Program-made: the position numbers and the translations under genes | Assembly: GCA_026260175.1 (NCBI GenBank) | Contig: JAKCWW010000018.1 | Coordinates: 64,085-128,084 of the forward strand | Direction: 5' to 3' | Length of the DNA: 64,000 bases | Origin: Reticulitermes lucifugus | Taxonomy: Eukaryota > Arthropoda > Insecta > Blattodea > Rhinotermitidae | Shown: in pieces, positions 22,840 to 36,409 of the stretch | How positions within the stretch are numbered: position 1 is the first letter of the stretch | Layout: each line of letters begins with the position of its first letter | Notes under the pieces: generated by a model | The model's database searches: none | What the model saw: the letters and a program-made list of their open reading frames with translations, nothing else | Told to the model about the DNA's origin: nothing

Positions 22840-25800
22840 TTTTAATATTCACACTGTTCCCATGACCGTAACTATTCACAAGTAACAAATATTTCAAACG
22901 GAATTTTCGGGTACGTTTAGGGTGTTATCGCTCTCCTACATTTCACATGCATGCAAATATTCCTGTAGTTATTGACATCACACCGAAAGTTATATCGTGA
23001 GGTCACCATGTCACTAAACGTCATTCTAAAAACAAAGCAAAAAATATCCCACATCTTTTTCGATGCTCTATTGCCACATTAACTTCCACGATCACATATT
23101 ACGTGGTAATAAGGAAGCTTTCAAACAAAACGTTCGAATGAGCGTCAAGTTCTACATTACTCATGGCATAAAATTAGAATTTGGAATTACTGTGTTGTAA
23201 CAGATCTTGGACAAATGTGTAAAACTCATTAACATATTTCTCTTTATAATATCAAAAACCATTAAATATCCACGCGAAATCCATATTTCGCTTAAGGCCC
23301 GATGAGACACACAATGAAGCGCTGGAGCATAGAATGTGAAGTCGTGTGTAGAGAGAGAGAGCGAAGGCAAACCTACAAATTTTGTGCGAGTCATTTATTT
23401 TGTCCTAATAGTTACAGACATTGCGATGGTGTCAACCTTTACTGTTATATCTGATTACTTTGATTTACATTAGTACATATTAGACACAAACTTTGATCCT
23501 TCAAACCTAAAATTGTGTGTAGGATTCCAGGCTCGTTATATTATTTACGGCTTGATAAACTGTATGATAAATATCATAGGTTATTCCCAGACATTCCTTT
23601 ATTACTTTATACTAAATAACTCAAAGAACCAGTAAACCATACGGTTATTTCGGAGTGCAATAACGTTTGCTGGTTCTTGTGTAGTCCAGACCCATGGAAC
23701 CGATTTGGTGGACTGATAGAAATGTAACGATACTAGCCAGGTTATCCACACTTCAGTCTTTATAAATTGAATCTGCGTAATTACAATCGTCATAAAAAAA
23801 CTAACATTAAGTATTGGCGCATTTCCACATTTTAAACTTAAATGAACAGAGCTGAAGGAGTCCAACATAACCGCACAGAAATTAAAACATCGGGATTGCA
23901 TTTCATATTAAAAACATTGAAATTAAAATCTCGAATGTGTTTCCATAACGTAGTAATTGCTGGGCATCCTACAGTGAAACAGTTGTGCGCTATTTCAGAC
24001 GATATATACATCAGCAAGTCCGGACGAAACAAGCCGTCAAATGCAGACTTTCCTCGCCGCAAGGCAGCAGAACAATTCCGCTGGTACTTGCTCGGAAAAA
24101 AAAGAGGGTTGCATCATCCCTGCAGCAGCAGGAGCAGCAAAACGAAGACTGCATCTTCTCCGTAATTTCTACACCAAATTAAAACAAGCAACTGGAACAC
24201 AATTTAGGACATTAAATTTCCAGCTGTCCACAAAAATTTTGTTTCAAAATAAATTGCAAGAATAAAACACTTTCAGAAGAAAAATTATGTGATTCTATAC
24301 ATTTCACTTTAATAGAAATATTTTAAAATTTTAGTGTTTTTGTTATAAAATTAGAGAACAAATAAATCGAAAACAGTTACGTAAATGCATTACCGTGGGC
24401 GCAATTTCATCTTCACTGCTAACGTACAAACATAATTAATTAAAATATATTCATTGAATTCTGTTTTTTCAATACAGGGATATTACTTTATTTGACAATC
24501 TTTCTTTTAATGTAAGTGTCATATAAAAGAGGTAAGTAAATTCTTCGGACAAAATGCATAGTTTTATTCCTTAACATAGCATACACATACAAATAAGCAT
24601 GCTTTACTATGTGAAGTCTGATCGTTGATCAGAGTGAAGAAGACATTACCTAAACGTACTTAACTACTAAGAGCAACTGCAGCGAAATCACTCGAAAATT
24701 CTAAACCCCATGAAAGCTTCTATTGTGTTTGCCCTTAAAAAATCTATATAATGCGACAGCTCCACTCACATTTCATTCAACATCGATGTTTCAGACGCTG
24801 CCGCACTACCTATCTATTCCTGAAATATTGTGACGTCTTATGACGCAACAGAGTTTCGTAACAAATAGAAGTATACAGTTGACAGGATGATGCTTTCAGA
24901 CAAAGTTTCCCTTTCTCGCCTTATCTCCACCCCGTTCCTCCTCCTGCTTCGCTGTTCCATTCCGCAGCACCATACTTAACAGATGACCCGTTTCCTTATA
25001 CCATCCCCAGGCTGCCTCATGCATCAACCACACGAAGCCTGATGGATTGGCTGTGGCATTACAGTAGACAGATACACTTTCCTACAAGACTCCTGCAGAT
25101 TTCTAATGCCGTATAACATCATTTGTGCAGTCATGTCCAAAAATGATGTGGATTCGAATATTAAAAAAAAAACTGTGGCAGAAATACCATATAAATTGAA
25201 AAAAATACAAAAGAGATTTAGAAATACGGATCAAAAAGTATCAGTCTACGAAAGATGAAGGCTTTTTTCTTTGCCACTTATTAGTTTTGTTCCAAGTTAT
25301 GTAGGTCAAAAGACATTACTGAGGGATCACGGAATATGAAAGGACCTAGCAGACCCCAAGAATTCAAGTACTGTTCTCTGGCGAGAAGAGGAGAAGAGTT
25401 ACAAACTGTAGCGAGACCAGAAATCATATTGCATTGTAGTTCCCTCGACGTTATTTAATGAAAGTCATTCTAATTAGTGACATAATTATTTATAGGAACA
25501 AACCTAATAGTTTAAACCCATTCGTATGTACGAATGTTTATGTAGGCCTAGCTGTTAAAATGTTCAATTAATTTGTACATTTACATTTAAAGCCAATAAC
25601 AATATCGCCCACTAAACAACATTATAATCAATTACTTTGGGGTGTGTGAATATTGCAATGTAGGATGTGGCGGTGAAAGTAAACTTGTCCCTTTGGTTAA
25701 TTAAGTGATACATCAGACAAACTATGGAAGGTAACACAGCTCCATGCATTCTTAAACTCAGCAATAGATCCGGTCAGTAGTCAGGTAAGTGATCCGGTCG

Positions 25801-28800
25801 GTTTAACACGGAAAACAGCCAAAGGTACCCAATGGATAGGAAGTTGGTTGATGGGGATAGATACGTTTGGAATACAGTTGTGAAGAACAGAGAAATCCCT
25901 AACCCTCCCGTAAACCAGACAGCGATCTTGTATCCCGCAGCTATTAATTACAGCCTAGTGAAGGCGATATGTGAACTCCACAAACATGAGACATTTTATT
26001 TCTCTGCAGTCTTGATTCAAGCTCGAAACTCTTAGGGTATATTGCTCCTTGTGAGGCCATGGGACCTTCAAAAAATTCAAGAATCGGATAAGGGTGATTT
26101 TTACAGTAGGCCTATATGGAGGCATGAAATTGCATTCTGTATTAATAATATTGACATAACATATGGCGAGTAGCGAAACTGTAAGTATTATTAGCAGCTG
26201 AGAAGTAGCACAGAAGCGGCCTTTTGTGAGGTGTAAAGCGGCATTTGCGCAGAAGGTAACACGAAACTCAGTAGTGACGATAGCCTTCCACGAGCAATAA
26301 GGGTACGTTCCACGGTGTATAATGTAAAAACGTATTTACAAAAGTCTCCATCACTTTATTTGCAGCAAAAAAGGAAAAGAGAATTAAATAATACCGTAGA
26401 TTTTCTCAACATAATTATAGTCTTGCATAAGGAACCGTTAAATATAGCCATATTTTGAATTCAGTACGGGTCTATTGGGAAGAAAAATGAAAATAGGCTG
26501 AAATAAATCCGACATAAAAAAATTTGGAAGGACACATATGTACACCCCACACTATGTTCCAAAATGTCATGGTAATCTGAAATTTTGAAGACAAAGACTT
26601 GGAGAAGAGGAGAGTATTAACCACTTGAATCTACGGGTTACTACATGTACCACAATGTTTCATATTAAAACTCTGCCTTTTTCTATTTATTTTGTTTAGG
26701 TGTTCCGTAGGATTTCCACAATAAACAGGGATTATCCCCTTCACAGCCTTCACCAGTTTGTCATTCTAAGTAAAGCAAACTCTTTTCATATGAGTTACAA
26801 GCTGAATCTTCAAATATAATTTAAATTATTTTTTCTCTTAAAAGGTTTAAATGTGGCTGAGTTGATGTTAATTTGCATAGCAGACAGTCAAAATATAAAG
26901 TCTGTGGTAATATGGAAAAATGTGGGACGTCATAACATAAAAACAATTCTTTGCACAGCAGGATAACTGTCGAGTGCAGTGAGAGATCTCCCTTCAGGGT
27001 GACTTGGCAGGCAGTTAGTAACACATTAAAAACATACATAATGCGTCATGTACTCGTAAGCATTCTATATTTGCGTGACACAAGAGGTGACGTCTTTCTA
27101 CCTTAAATATTGGAATCGCTGCTATAATTGTAACTGTTGACTTGCAAGGAATGTTTAATTAGTAATATTTGTGCGTGTTTACTATCTAACTCTACACCAA
27201 ATTTCATATATCTACCTCCAGTAATTAGTAGTTATCGCCATCAAACCGAAAGCTAATAAACATTTCGCATGTCCTCAAGATTTTTATTCTATATTCTGCA
27301 TGACTAATACCTTGACAAATGTTGCATATTCTTCAGGATCTATCACCCTACATCAATGCGGGGCACAAACGAAGGTGGCGTTATTGTGGTTCTCAATTAC
27401 AGGTTCGCACTTGTTACATGTTGATATTATTGACGCAGGATGTTTGAAATTAGAGGTTGCGATGGCATCTAGTTTCATAACATTAAGGTCTCATGAAAAT
27501 CATTCAAATGTCCAAAGCATTAGATGGACACACACAATTTAAACATTAAAAGAATGCCGTGTACGGCATGGTATAGCATCTCTTCTTAAACAGAGCTTCG
27601 TAGCATTGGGTTTAGAAAAACAGAAACCTAATTTTCTTCTTTCCAAGAGTTACATTACGCTAAAGATTCCGTTTTCAATATCCAAAATAGACAATACTTT
27701 CTGTGTAACGAATCAATCACACTGAATAAATGCTCTACACGCTTACTTTTTGTATGTCTTAGAAAACATATTTTATGTGAGTTTATTAAAACCAGCAAAG
27801 TTGTTCTTTTACCACAATTATTAAAAGATTTTTGACCCATTATTCTGCGTAGTTAAAATCAGAAAGGAATGACATATAACATATCTATGGCATATCGAAT
27901 GCATGTTTTTAGGAAAGGAAAACCAGTAATGAAAGGCAAAAAACAATATTTGTTCCGTTAAATGTCAAGTTCGAATGGTAAGCATTTCTTCTTCGTGTTC
28001 TGAAGTTTTCGCAGCTTTCTTCACTTCCTTCAACAAGACTGCGAGATATTACACCAAACTGGGATATGGTCACCTTCTTTCAGTTGACATCTAATTCATT
28101 ACCTTCTAATCATACAGCAATTCAAAGGTGTAGTCTAAGCTAGTGAAAGTGTCATTAAATAAAAATGTCAGCTTCTTGCTGTAAATATGATACAGCAGCA
28201 TCATGTCACTAGCTTTAGACTGTTAATGTATGAAAATTAATTCTATACGCCGCTTACCAAATCAGTAACCTAACAAAATGACAACTGCTGCAACCGATTG
28301 TACACGCAAATGAATGCATATGGATGTATTTTCGACAATTACATAGGTCTACATTTTATGTAAAAGTTGTCTGGACCGTTTATAGCGCGTGAGTAATGAA
28401 GCCAGCATGGGATGTGCTAATGAAGCAGCAGTGCAAACCCCCTCCCCTCAATTTACTTTACCATTGAAGCGATCGAATAGAATCTCATTTACATGCTGTT
28501 ACAATTCACTGAACCTGGAACATGTACATCCAAAGAAGTTAATCAAGGCTAAGTAACCAATTTTACGCATATTTACCAATTTATAAATAAAAATTCGCCT
28601 TGCCTGTGACGTAATATACAATTGTTCACGTATTTTTTAAATATGGCTCTACATTCGAAGTGCGGTTGGGTTTTATATTTTCTTGCGTGCACAAACTCAA
28701 ACACTACGAAACGTGTTTTGAATAATCAGCTTACCCGAGAACGTATAACATGCACTACAGGTTAAAACATTTTATACCATAAGTAATAATTTTAATGCAA

Positions 28801-29150
28801 ACTCAAATTTATACCGGCCTAATTGACCAACAATTTTTTTCCTTTCATGGAAAAACTCGAAATGATTACGTGTTTGGTACGTAACATCTTAAAATATACC
28901 CAATCATACACAGAATAAGGGACCAGCATCACTGTCTAACACATTTTTAAATTTTATTGTGTTCAAAGAAGGATCGGTGGATACTGAATGGCTGTTTTAT
29001 TTGAGAAATGTTCATTAATTTTGAGTAAAAATGAGACAGAAACTCTGAAATTGGAAGCGCCATAAATGAGATCCCTAAGACCACTCTTCGCTCTAGCAGG
29101 AGTGGTCGCCAAAACAGTGTCGACATTCACAACACATTAAACGTGAACAG
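22840..29150. other. Long AT-rich stretch, no gene seen
   Basis: About 6 kb without any exon, RNA gene or repeat I can support. Short open frames around 23842-24265 overlap in several frames and look like chance. A pyrimidine-rich stretch at about 24904-24965 (CTCCTCCTGCTTCGC) is somewhat richer in GC but has no open frame with splice sites. Confidence 0.5.
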
Positions 29151-29154
29151 TGTA

Positions 29155-29335
29155 TTAGGAGATATAAAATGGTATCAGAAGAAATGGAAACATAGCACGA
29201 AACGAATGAAAATAAATCGTCTACCGAAGCTACCGTTTCTGTAGTAACCTCGGGGACGACCGATATGGGACGACCTATACAAACATGGAAAACCAGGAAT
29301 GCCTTGGTCTTTAAAGCAAGAAATCTTAGGACCTG
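29155..29335 (+). mobile_element. LINE 3' end fragment, second family
   Basis: Plus-strand frames read KWYQKKWKHSTKRMKINRLP then, after a frame change, LGDDRYGTTY and a short tryptophan-containing end. This resembles the W..H..RM..NR.PK......GRRD.GRP..RW block at the C-terminus of another insect LINE family. It is old and broken. Confidence 0.4.
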
Positions 29336-29499
29336 AACTTTCAATATATTCGTGATGAATATCATCATGATAATGTTTATGATTTTAAGAAAATCACTAT
29401 GTTTTACGTTTTGTTAGAAGAGCCGATATAAAATCGAATACACAGAAAAATATGATAAGGGTAAAGAGCAAAATTCACTCTAGAACACGCCATAAAGAC

Positions 29500-29620
29500 C
29501 CAGAGTGGGAGAAGAGGTACAGCTCTACTCTTTCTTTAACCTCGGCGCTAGAAGTGGGTGAGTGGTCAACGCCATGCCCCGGTCGCTTTACCCCAGTCGA
29601 AAAAAGCATTATTCATTTAA
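29500..29620 (-). mobile_element. SINE family 4 tail, reversed
   Basis: On the minus strand CGACTGGGGTAAAGCGACC, GGGCATGGCGTTGACCACTC and CGCCGAGGTTAAAGAAAGAG match the family 4 tail also seen at 8050-8190 and 45045-45150. Confidence 0.5.
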
Positions 29621-29649
29621 ATACACAAGGGAAGTAAATCGAATATACA

Positions 29650-31575
29650 TGGCCACATATTTATATGCCCACTGTGAATGCTTTCTTCAAACCAAGATTT
29701 TAGCTTAACGTTTTGAAGGCTAGGGTTTTCTCCTTCTTTTCCAGCCATATGTTACATAATTTTCATGTGAAACTACTTTCAGTGTCATCCGTAGTAAGTC
29801 TACAATAAAGTGGAGTATAAATAACATAAAGTTTAATTTACAAACTCTATAATATGCAAGCGAAACTCCTAACAATAACGACACCAAACAGAGCATGACT
29901 ACATTTCAGTATGAGGAGAGAATCATTAGCTCTATAGAGAAAAAATACACCTGTTTGGCCTCCATTTACTCGAAAATTTTCAGTCCATTAATTACTCTAT
30001 CCTCTAACACCAAGCACTTTCTATAGCTCAAGAGATAAGGGGCAACACGTTCCTTTTCACTGTATATAACTACTTTCCAGCTTTTGCTCCCTGCACGTGG
30101 AAATTATGGCGAACCAGCTCGCTGGAAAGCAACTCACTTGCTATATTTCATTTTCAGCCTTCAGAATCATAAACATTAAATTACATCACTTCAGCGTCAG
30201 CTGTAAGTTGCCCTATAATTCTGTCCGTATGTTCTTTACTGTGCTGTAGACTACTGTATTCCTCAACGTGTTTAATATCCGCCAACGGTAATGAGATAGC
30301 AAAAGTTCACCAAACCCACTTTCGAGTAACTTAAAATCACAAATGCATATTTAACAGAAGATCCAGTCTGGCTTCCGTATTTTCAGTGCGTGGAACATAT
30401 AGCAAAATAAACGCCCAATAACTTGGATTTAAGCCTACATTATTACCCAAACCAAACTGCCAACTATAAACTTGTCATTGCATTCCATCAATCATTACGT
30501 TGTGAAGATTTATTGTTAAGTGGGGGTATAGGCCTATTTCTACTTATTCCTTTAAACACTAAAGGGAACACTCTGAAGTGCTTCACGCCCATATCATCTC
30601 ATTTTACAAGAATAGTACCAGATTATCTACTGGATACACGATGCTGAGAGCCTGAAAGTAAGCTACAGTGAAGACGATTATCCCTGCATCTGAAGGGAAT
30701 CGAATTTCAGTAGTTTAGCCCATACAACAGACAATAAACTGACAAAACTGTCGCACATACTACACATAATTGGTATAATATTTGAGTTCTCTCTCAAAAT
30801 TAACTACCATATAATGTCAATAGAAAAAATACAACATTCAGCCTGTTATCTAAAGATCACATAGTTCAACTTTTGTACAAAGTGTCAATTTGCTTTCCAG
30901 CGATGTGCATTTAGCTTCTTGGACACCAAGGAAACTCTTCGAAGAAAAACATAATTATCTATAAATTGTGTTCACTTTTTGTTATCTTGGTGGCAGTTAG
31001 ATATTTAAAAATGCTCTTCCACACAGACTGGATGTAAAGCCTCAAACTAAACGCAAAGATCTTGCAGGCAGTCTTCATTTAACTTTGCCGCGAAAAAATG
31101 GTTGTTTCACTTTTCGGTTTGCGATTTTCAAAAACGCAGCCTCGTTTTACGAGGACTGCTTATAATTAATCTTCATCATGTGAAGGTACATAAGTAGAAC
31201 ATAATGGCCTGCTTAAAGCACTAACTGGCCTTTGCTTATAAAGGCCGAACCCCCAACCTTGTAAAATGCATTGCAGAATAACCAATTTTCAGAGTAACAT
31301 CCGAAATGGATTTAGCTAAAGAAGCTTTAAGAGTGTTACTCACTTGACTCTTGCTTTGTTTTCATCTTTAACACATGCGATGTCTTTTAACTTTACTTAG
31401 GCCCTTTTAAAAGTCATCAAAAGACGACAAACAAGAAAACCGCGCTTAATATAGGCCCGCGATCAAAACCTGTTCTAGACTTTTCTTCGCTTTAACCGTA
31501 CAGAAACGGATGGTTAAAGGAAAAATGAAATAGAGAAAATAAATCACGATACAAATTTTCTGAGATTCGGGTCTA
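29650..31575. other. AT-rich sequence, no gene seen
   Basis: No exon or repeat recognised. Confidence 0.5.
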
Positions 31576-31589
31576 ATTGGGCTTCTTGG

Positions 31590-31670
31590 CCCCTGAAGAT
31601 AAATGTACCAAGCTCCTCCGAAACTTCGGTATTAAGTATAACATTCCAGAAGATTTTAATCTGCATCAGC
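31590..31670 (+). repeat. Hammerhead-like core plus CCAGAAGA module
   Basis: CTGAAGA at 31592-31598 fits the CTGANGA box and CGAAAC follows at about 31619-31624, but the sequence between them does not form a clean stem. GTATAACATTCCAGAAGATT follows in the usual place. It is the clearest dispersed copy joining the ribozyme-like boxes to the CCAGAAGA module. It sits at the start of a 139-codon open frame that shows no other coding sign. Confidence 0.45.
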
Positions 31671-32109
31671 CTTACGTGCGAATATTTAATTTCGCAAATA
31701 AAAATGGTTTTTCATCAGAAACCAAAAATACAAAAATCCTTGTATGGCACTGCACACAAACACGCATATATATAGGCAAAAAATCCCTCCAAGTAACAGA
31801 GTCCTCCCTTAAGACATTAAATAAATTTCCCATTTATGAGAAAATTACCTTTCCCATACCAACCCGGTGTGTGAAACGCAATGAAGACACTTTGCCATTG
31901 CATCTTACTCCACGAACTTTCAAGTTTATTCTTTTCAGTTCTCACATGGTTCAGATTATTGGGAGTCAAACTATTTTTTCAAAACTCAGAAAGTGACCAG
32001 CCTACCCCTTCTACACCTTACTATTTATTGTCAACACAGATCCTTGAAAAACGAATTTGGCTTCTAGCTGATGTGATTTCATCGAATAAGATGACACTTA
32101 TAGAGTGAA

Positions 32110-34145
32110 GAGAATTTTCTCACCCACTTGATATCCCTATAAAACAGATTTCTGAGTGCGAACATCTTAAACGAGATCCTTAAAGACTCTGCTCATGTAC
32201 GTGATCACGTGGAAGGAGTCATTGAGGATCCGACGGTTAATATTCTTGTCGTAATTTGGCTGTCACCAAGCCTACCAATATTGGCTCCCAGCCCAACTGA
32301 ATTAGAGTTTTACGGCTCTCATGATCTGTCATGACATGGAAGGCTTCCTAATAAGAGACCAAAGACTTTTGCTGAAATGAAATTCTATAACCGACTTCTC
32401 TGGCATGAGTAATTAACTCATTTACGTGACTCATCTCTACTTATGACACTGATGTCATATATTTCCAAAAGGGGACTTGTTAAAGTACGAAAAATAAACA
32501 TGTAGTCATAAATTACAGGGGGCATTAAAGAAAGGCGTGGTTATGAATTACGTTACTGCTGTTTCGGGATTTGACGCTGTTTTATCCACGAATGTTCGCT
32601 TTCGAATTTTGCGAACAGTTTCCTTTGCACGATACACTCACTACCTTACACTCTTCGAAAATAACGAGAACTGAAATAAATATGTTTATGGCACCATTAT
32701 CTTCTACCAATCAAAATCGAATAATTTCCTCGTAGACCCAATTTCAGTTCTTTAAAAATACACAACTTATATTTAATCATTTAATACAGAAACCTTAATC
32801 ATGACATGCAAAGCGACAATTTTATTAGTCATTCGTTTATGGCTGTGAAAATTGGCATTTTAATTTTAGGGAAGAATATACATTAAAGGTGCTCGAAGAA
32901 ACCGTGATCAGAAAACATTTGGACTAATGAATCCTAAACCGACGAATTTCGTTATTTATAAAAGCCCCTAATATTTTTAGGACAGTGAAATTTCGGAGGT
33001 AACAACGGGTAGGGCATGTGGTCAGATTACGGAAAAAAAAGAAATGTTTGTATAATTTGATGCAGAACATTCTTGAAGACAGAGAAGAAATGATAGAATA
33101 AAAATGAGGTTATCTTACGGAAAAACATCGCGGAAAGTGCTCACCCATGTGGAATAGTGGGTTTTGTCGTCATCCATTTTGAATTCTCGGATTGTCCAAC
33201 CACATGATTAGTTACATATTTTAAATGAAATGTTTGCAGACATTTCAGTAATAAAGTATTCACAGTGTAAATAATAAAAAGAAAACGAAAAAGCAAAGAA
33301 CAATAGCTTGGTAAACCAATGGCGGTTCCACCGAAAGGAAAACACTGTTATTGACATACACGATAATGGGTAGAAATGGAGTGAGCGTGTATTCTGCCTG
33401 CCCCAAACACATGAAGATCTCTCTCTGCCGCCAGCATCATTTAGATATGGGTAATATAAGAGTGGCTCTGGGCTCATAAGGAAAGATTAATTTGACCCTG
33501 CACTCTCAACGGAGGAGAGTGTGGTGCAAAGTATGGAACAGAGTCTTTGACCCCATAACACCCTTGCATTATGATTACTAGTGGCAGCATCAGTGGTGAC
33601 ATGGGAGGATAACGTTAAACGAACTGGTCGTTTAATGAAAAATCAACTGTTAGCCGTTACGTCGATTTCGTCGTTGCTCTCTATTTCAGCTGTGTAAGGA
33701 AGAATTTAATGTGCAGACTTTCGGTAGGTAGCTTTCTCCTGTCTCAAAATTTAATAAAAATTGCGCCAGAATTCAACTTAGGCTGTATATTCTGCCCAAA
33801 AGTGACCCCCCAGCATATGAACCGCAATTTACAGGTACATACTGGGGAGCAGTTGTAGGCTTTATACATTTTAGTCTTCGACATTTACTGGAGGAAGGGT
33901 AAATCATCAAAAAACAAACTTGACCAAAGTTATGGTTTTTGAACTTGGCCTTGTCAATACCATGTGCAACTATACTTACAAAATTTGTAAAACAAGCTGC
34001 ATGCAAATCACCAGTTTCATTTGCGTGTATACAATGTCCGAATCGAATTGGCCGGTAGAGCAGTGCAATGTGCTCTGATGGCAGTTGTGTTCATAGCCTT
34101 GTTGTCAGCTGCTCTTACATCATCGGATGAAGTAGAGCTCGCCTC
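32110..34145. other. Mostly AT-rich sequence, no gene seen
   Basis: No exon or classified repeat. The part at 33480-33600 is somewhat richer in GC but is not recognised. Confidence 0.45.
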
Positions 34146-34149
34146 CTTC

Positions 34150-34375
34150 ACGACAGTGTTCGTGTGATAGACGTCACTGAAACTTGACACGGTCCAGCAG
34201 TTCCTTGTTCTGTTGCCAGTTTGCAGTCAAATACGTTTCCGCAGCGGTCTGGTTGAGGATTCTGACCTTCTCTTATGTGACGCTGCGTCGATGGGTAAAC
34301 GGATTCCCACGTTTCGATATTACGTACTGTCCTCATCTTCACGAGTCCATAGATCCTAGAAGAATAATTCTTCTA
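34150..34375 (-). repeat. CCAGAAGA-type module, reversed, next to array
   Basis: On the minus strand GTGAAGATGAGGAC, then ATATCGAAACGTGGGAATCC, then CGTCACATAAGAGAAGGTCA follow in module order. Its translation, QRHIREGQNP, parallels SRHYIPEDSELH at 14905-14985. It faces the tandem array that begins right after it, so module and array form an inverted arrangement. Confidence 0.5.
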
Positions 34376-34800
34376 GCGCCTACAGCCATTTGAAGACAAG
34401 GACACTACGTTGCCTCCAAACGTCTTCTAGGACCTATAGCTATTTGAAGATAAGGACACTACGCTGTCTCCAAACGTCTTCTAGGACCTATAGCCATTTG
34501 AATGTAAGGACACTACGTTGTCTACAAACGTCTTCTAGGACCTATAGCCATTTGAAGATAAGGAAACTACGTTGCCTCCACACGTCTTCAAGGACATACA
34601 GCCATTTGAAGATAAGTGCATTACGTTGCGTCGAAACCTCTTCTACGACCTATAGCCATTTGAAGATAAGGATACTACGTTGCCTCCAAACGTGTTCTAG
34701 GACCTATAGCTGTTTGAAGATAAAGACACTACGTTGCCCGAAACATCTTCTACACGTATAGCAATCTGATGATAAGGGCACTAGGTCCCTCGAAACTTCG
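34369..34800 (+). repeat. 54-bp tandem array, about seven to eight units
   Basis: TTGAAGATAAGG recurs at an exact 54-bp step (tg of the box at 34391, 34445, 34499, 34553, 34607, 34661, 34715) and once more at 34767 after a 52-bp step. Each unit reads TTGAAGATAAGG, ACACTACGTTGCC, a CAAACGTC or GAAAC box, TTCTAGGACCTATAGCCA. Because 54 is 18 codons, a 123-codon frame stays open across the array with 18-residue repeats of the type LRCLQTSSRTYSHL. I read this as a by-product of the period, not as a gene. Units differ from each other by roughly a tenth. Confidence 0.9.
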
Positions 34801-34806
34801 GGATCC
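34760..34806 (+). ncRNA. Hammerhead-like core in last array unit
   Basis: The last unit carries CTGATGA (34766-34772) and GAAAC (34792-34796). AGGG and CCCT between them can pair as stem II. Other units keep only degenerate versions (TTGAAGA with CAAAC), although units near 34633 and 34740 also have GAAAC. Stem I and the cleavage base are not clear, so this is a motif resemblance. Confidence 0.4.
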
Positions 34807-34809
34807 ATC

Positions 34810-36370
34810 GACCCACTGAGGCGGCGTTATATGGCAGAAGAACGAAATGCTCAGTTACAAAGCAGCCACGGCTATAGTTAGAGTGGCATGGACGCCGTCA
34901 CATATCACGGTTTAAATTCAAGATAAACTTACGTTTTCATTCCATTAGCTAAAAGCACTAGGCAGTTGATCCTTCCGAAAACAGTTACTTTCACATCACT
35001 TTATTGTAACATAGGCTATATTACGCAAGCAATAATCACGGCTATAAGCCGAGATGGAGGCTCTGAAACTTTTGCAATACACTGCAGTTTAAAATATTCT
35101 GAAAAGTTCGGTGATTTAGGAAAGGCCAGAGGCATCAACACACCATCTAGGTTGATGAGCTCGACAATGTGTTCGCAACTAATTAAGTTGCTACCAGTCG
35201 GCAGACAGCGCAGAGTAATTAGAGACATATCAGAATTTGGCGTTATCACAATATGAGTAAGTCAATATAACTTTCTTGTGTCAACAGAACACAGATAGGC
35301 TCCTGTTCAGATAACATTAACGCTGGGCTAACGTGCGGGAAAGGCAACGAACATGGTAATAGTTCGAACAGGGCTTATTTTATATTAAATTAACGTCAGG
35401 ATGAGACTGTATATTGGCCTTCGGGCTATTGTTCTACATTATTTCATTTCACGGAAACCTGGCAACAGTCGCTTATACAAGTTTCCTCCTCTTCCCAAAT
35501 TCTGTTCTATAACAAAGATTGATTTTACACCCCTACTCTCTTTTTGCTTTTCATCAAACACTAAAGCAAAACGCCCGACGGGAAACTAAACCTGGAAGGA
35601 AAACTTCAATCCACCATTTACCACACATTAAATGTTTTACCTCTCTCTGTTATTAAAAAACTGAGTGTTCCACTCTATCTCTCTTGTGACGCACGTGGCT
35701 CAGAATGACTCGAACTGACTGTATGTCATGTCTTTTCGCTTGTTTGAATCACTGACATCGGGTTACACTGTTGTAAAATTCATGGAAAAGAAATGACATG
35801 AACTGTTGAAATTCTGCTTTTGTAACCCTTTTTAATTTTGCATCTAGCTTCTTTCCTCCGTTATCATTATTTTCGTCACCATCATCATGATCATCAACAT
35901 TATCATTATCATCATTTCTTTGTTCACTCAGCTTGCCTACGAAAACTTCATTATATACTGTACAAATTATTTCAACAAGAACCTAGGAGACCGACATCCT
36001 CAGAGAACTGCGTGTGTCTCTGTGATGAAACATTGCTACCACTTCAAGTTTAGAGGACAAAACAACCTTGGTATATCATTTGTGGAAGGGAAATGTTTGC
36101 CATCACCGCGTCTATTAGCATCGTCGCAGCGGAAGGTTTGGAAAGATAAAGCAAACGAAAATACTTCCAGCTCAACATTTTCTTCGGTGTATGAATAATG
36201 TAAAAGAATGGAGAAGTATTGCCATGTACTGAAAAGATAATTAAATCTCCTTAGACATTATTGTTTGAAATTGTTGGTTTCTTTTACAAACGAGAAATAA
36301 GCGTACATTTAACATGCTAGCAAAAGCGCCTGTTTTTAGATCAGGTTCTCCTTCAAGTAAACAGTTTTAA
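34810..36370. other. Mixed sequence, no supported gene
   Basis: Both strands are open for about 80 codons at 35016-35256, but neither reading is recognised and the plus-strand frame runs into a stop at the only good donor. An impure (CAT)n tract lies at 35865-35920. Confidence 0.4.
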
Positions 36371-36375
36371 AATGT

Positions 36376-36403
36376 ATTTATTTATTTATTTACTTATTTA
36401 TCT
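36376..36403. repeat. (TTTA)n microsatellite
   Basis: TTTATTTATTTATTTACTTA, about six units. Confidence 0.85.
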
Positions 36404-36409
36404 TAAAAC

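Noticed and set aside
31577-31996. 139-codon open frame, longest in the window
   Set aside because: It begins inside a dispersed module copy and continues into AT-rich sequence with no recognisable protein or splice context.
34390-34761. 123-codon open frame with 18-residue repeats
   Set aside because: The repeat period of 54 bases is divisible by three, so an open unit stays open. The peptide is a by-product of the tandem array.
35016-35256. Open frames on both strands with a strong GTAAGT donor nearby
   Set aside because: The plus frame hits a stop directly before the donor, the minus frame has no splice sites, and neither peptide is recognised.
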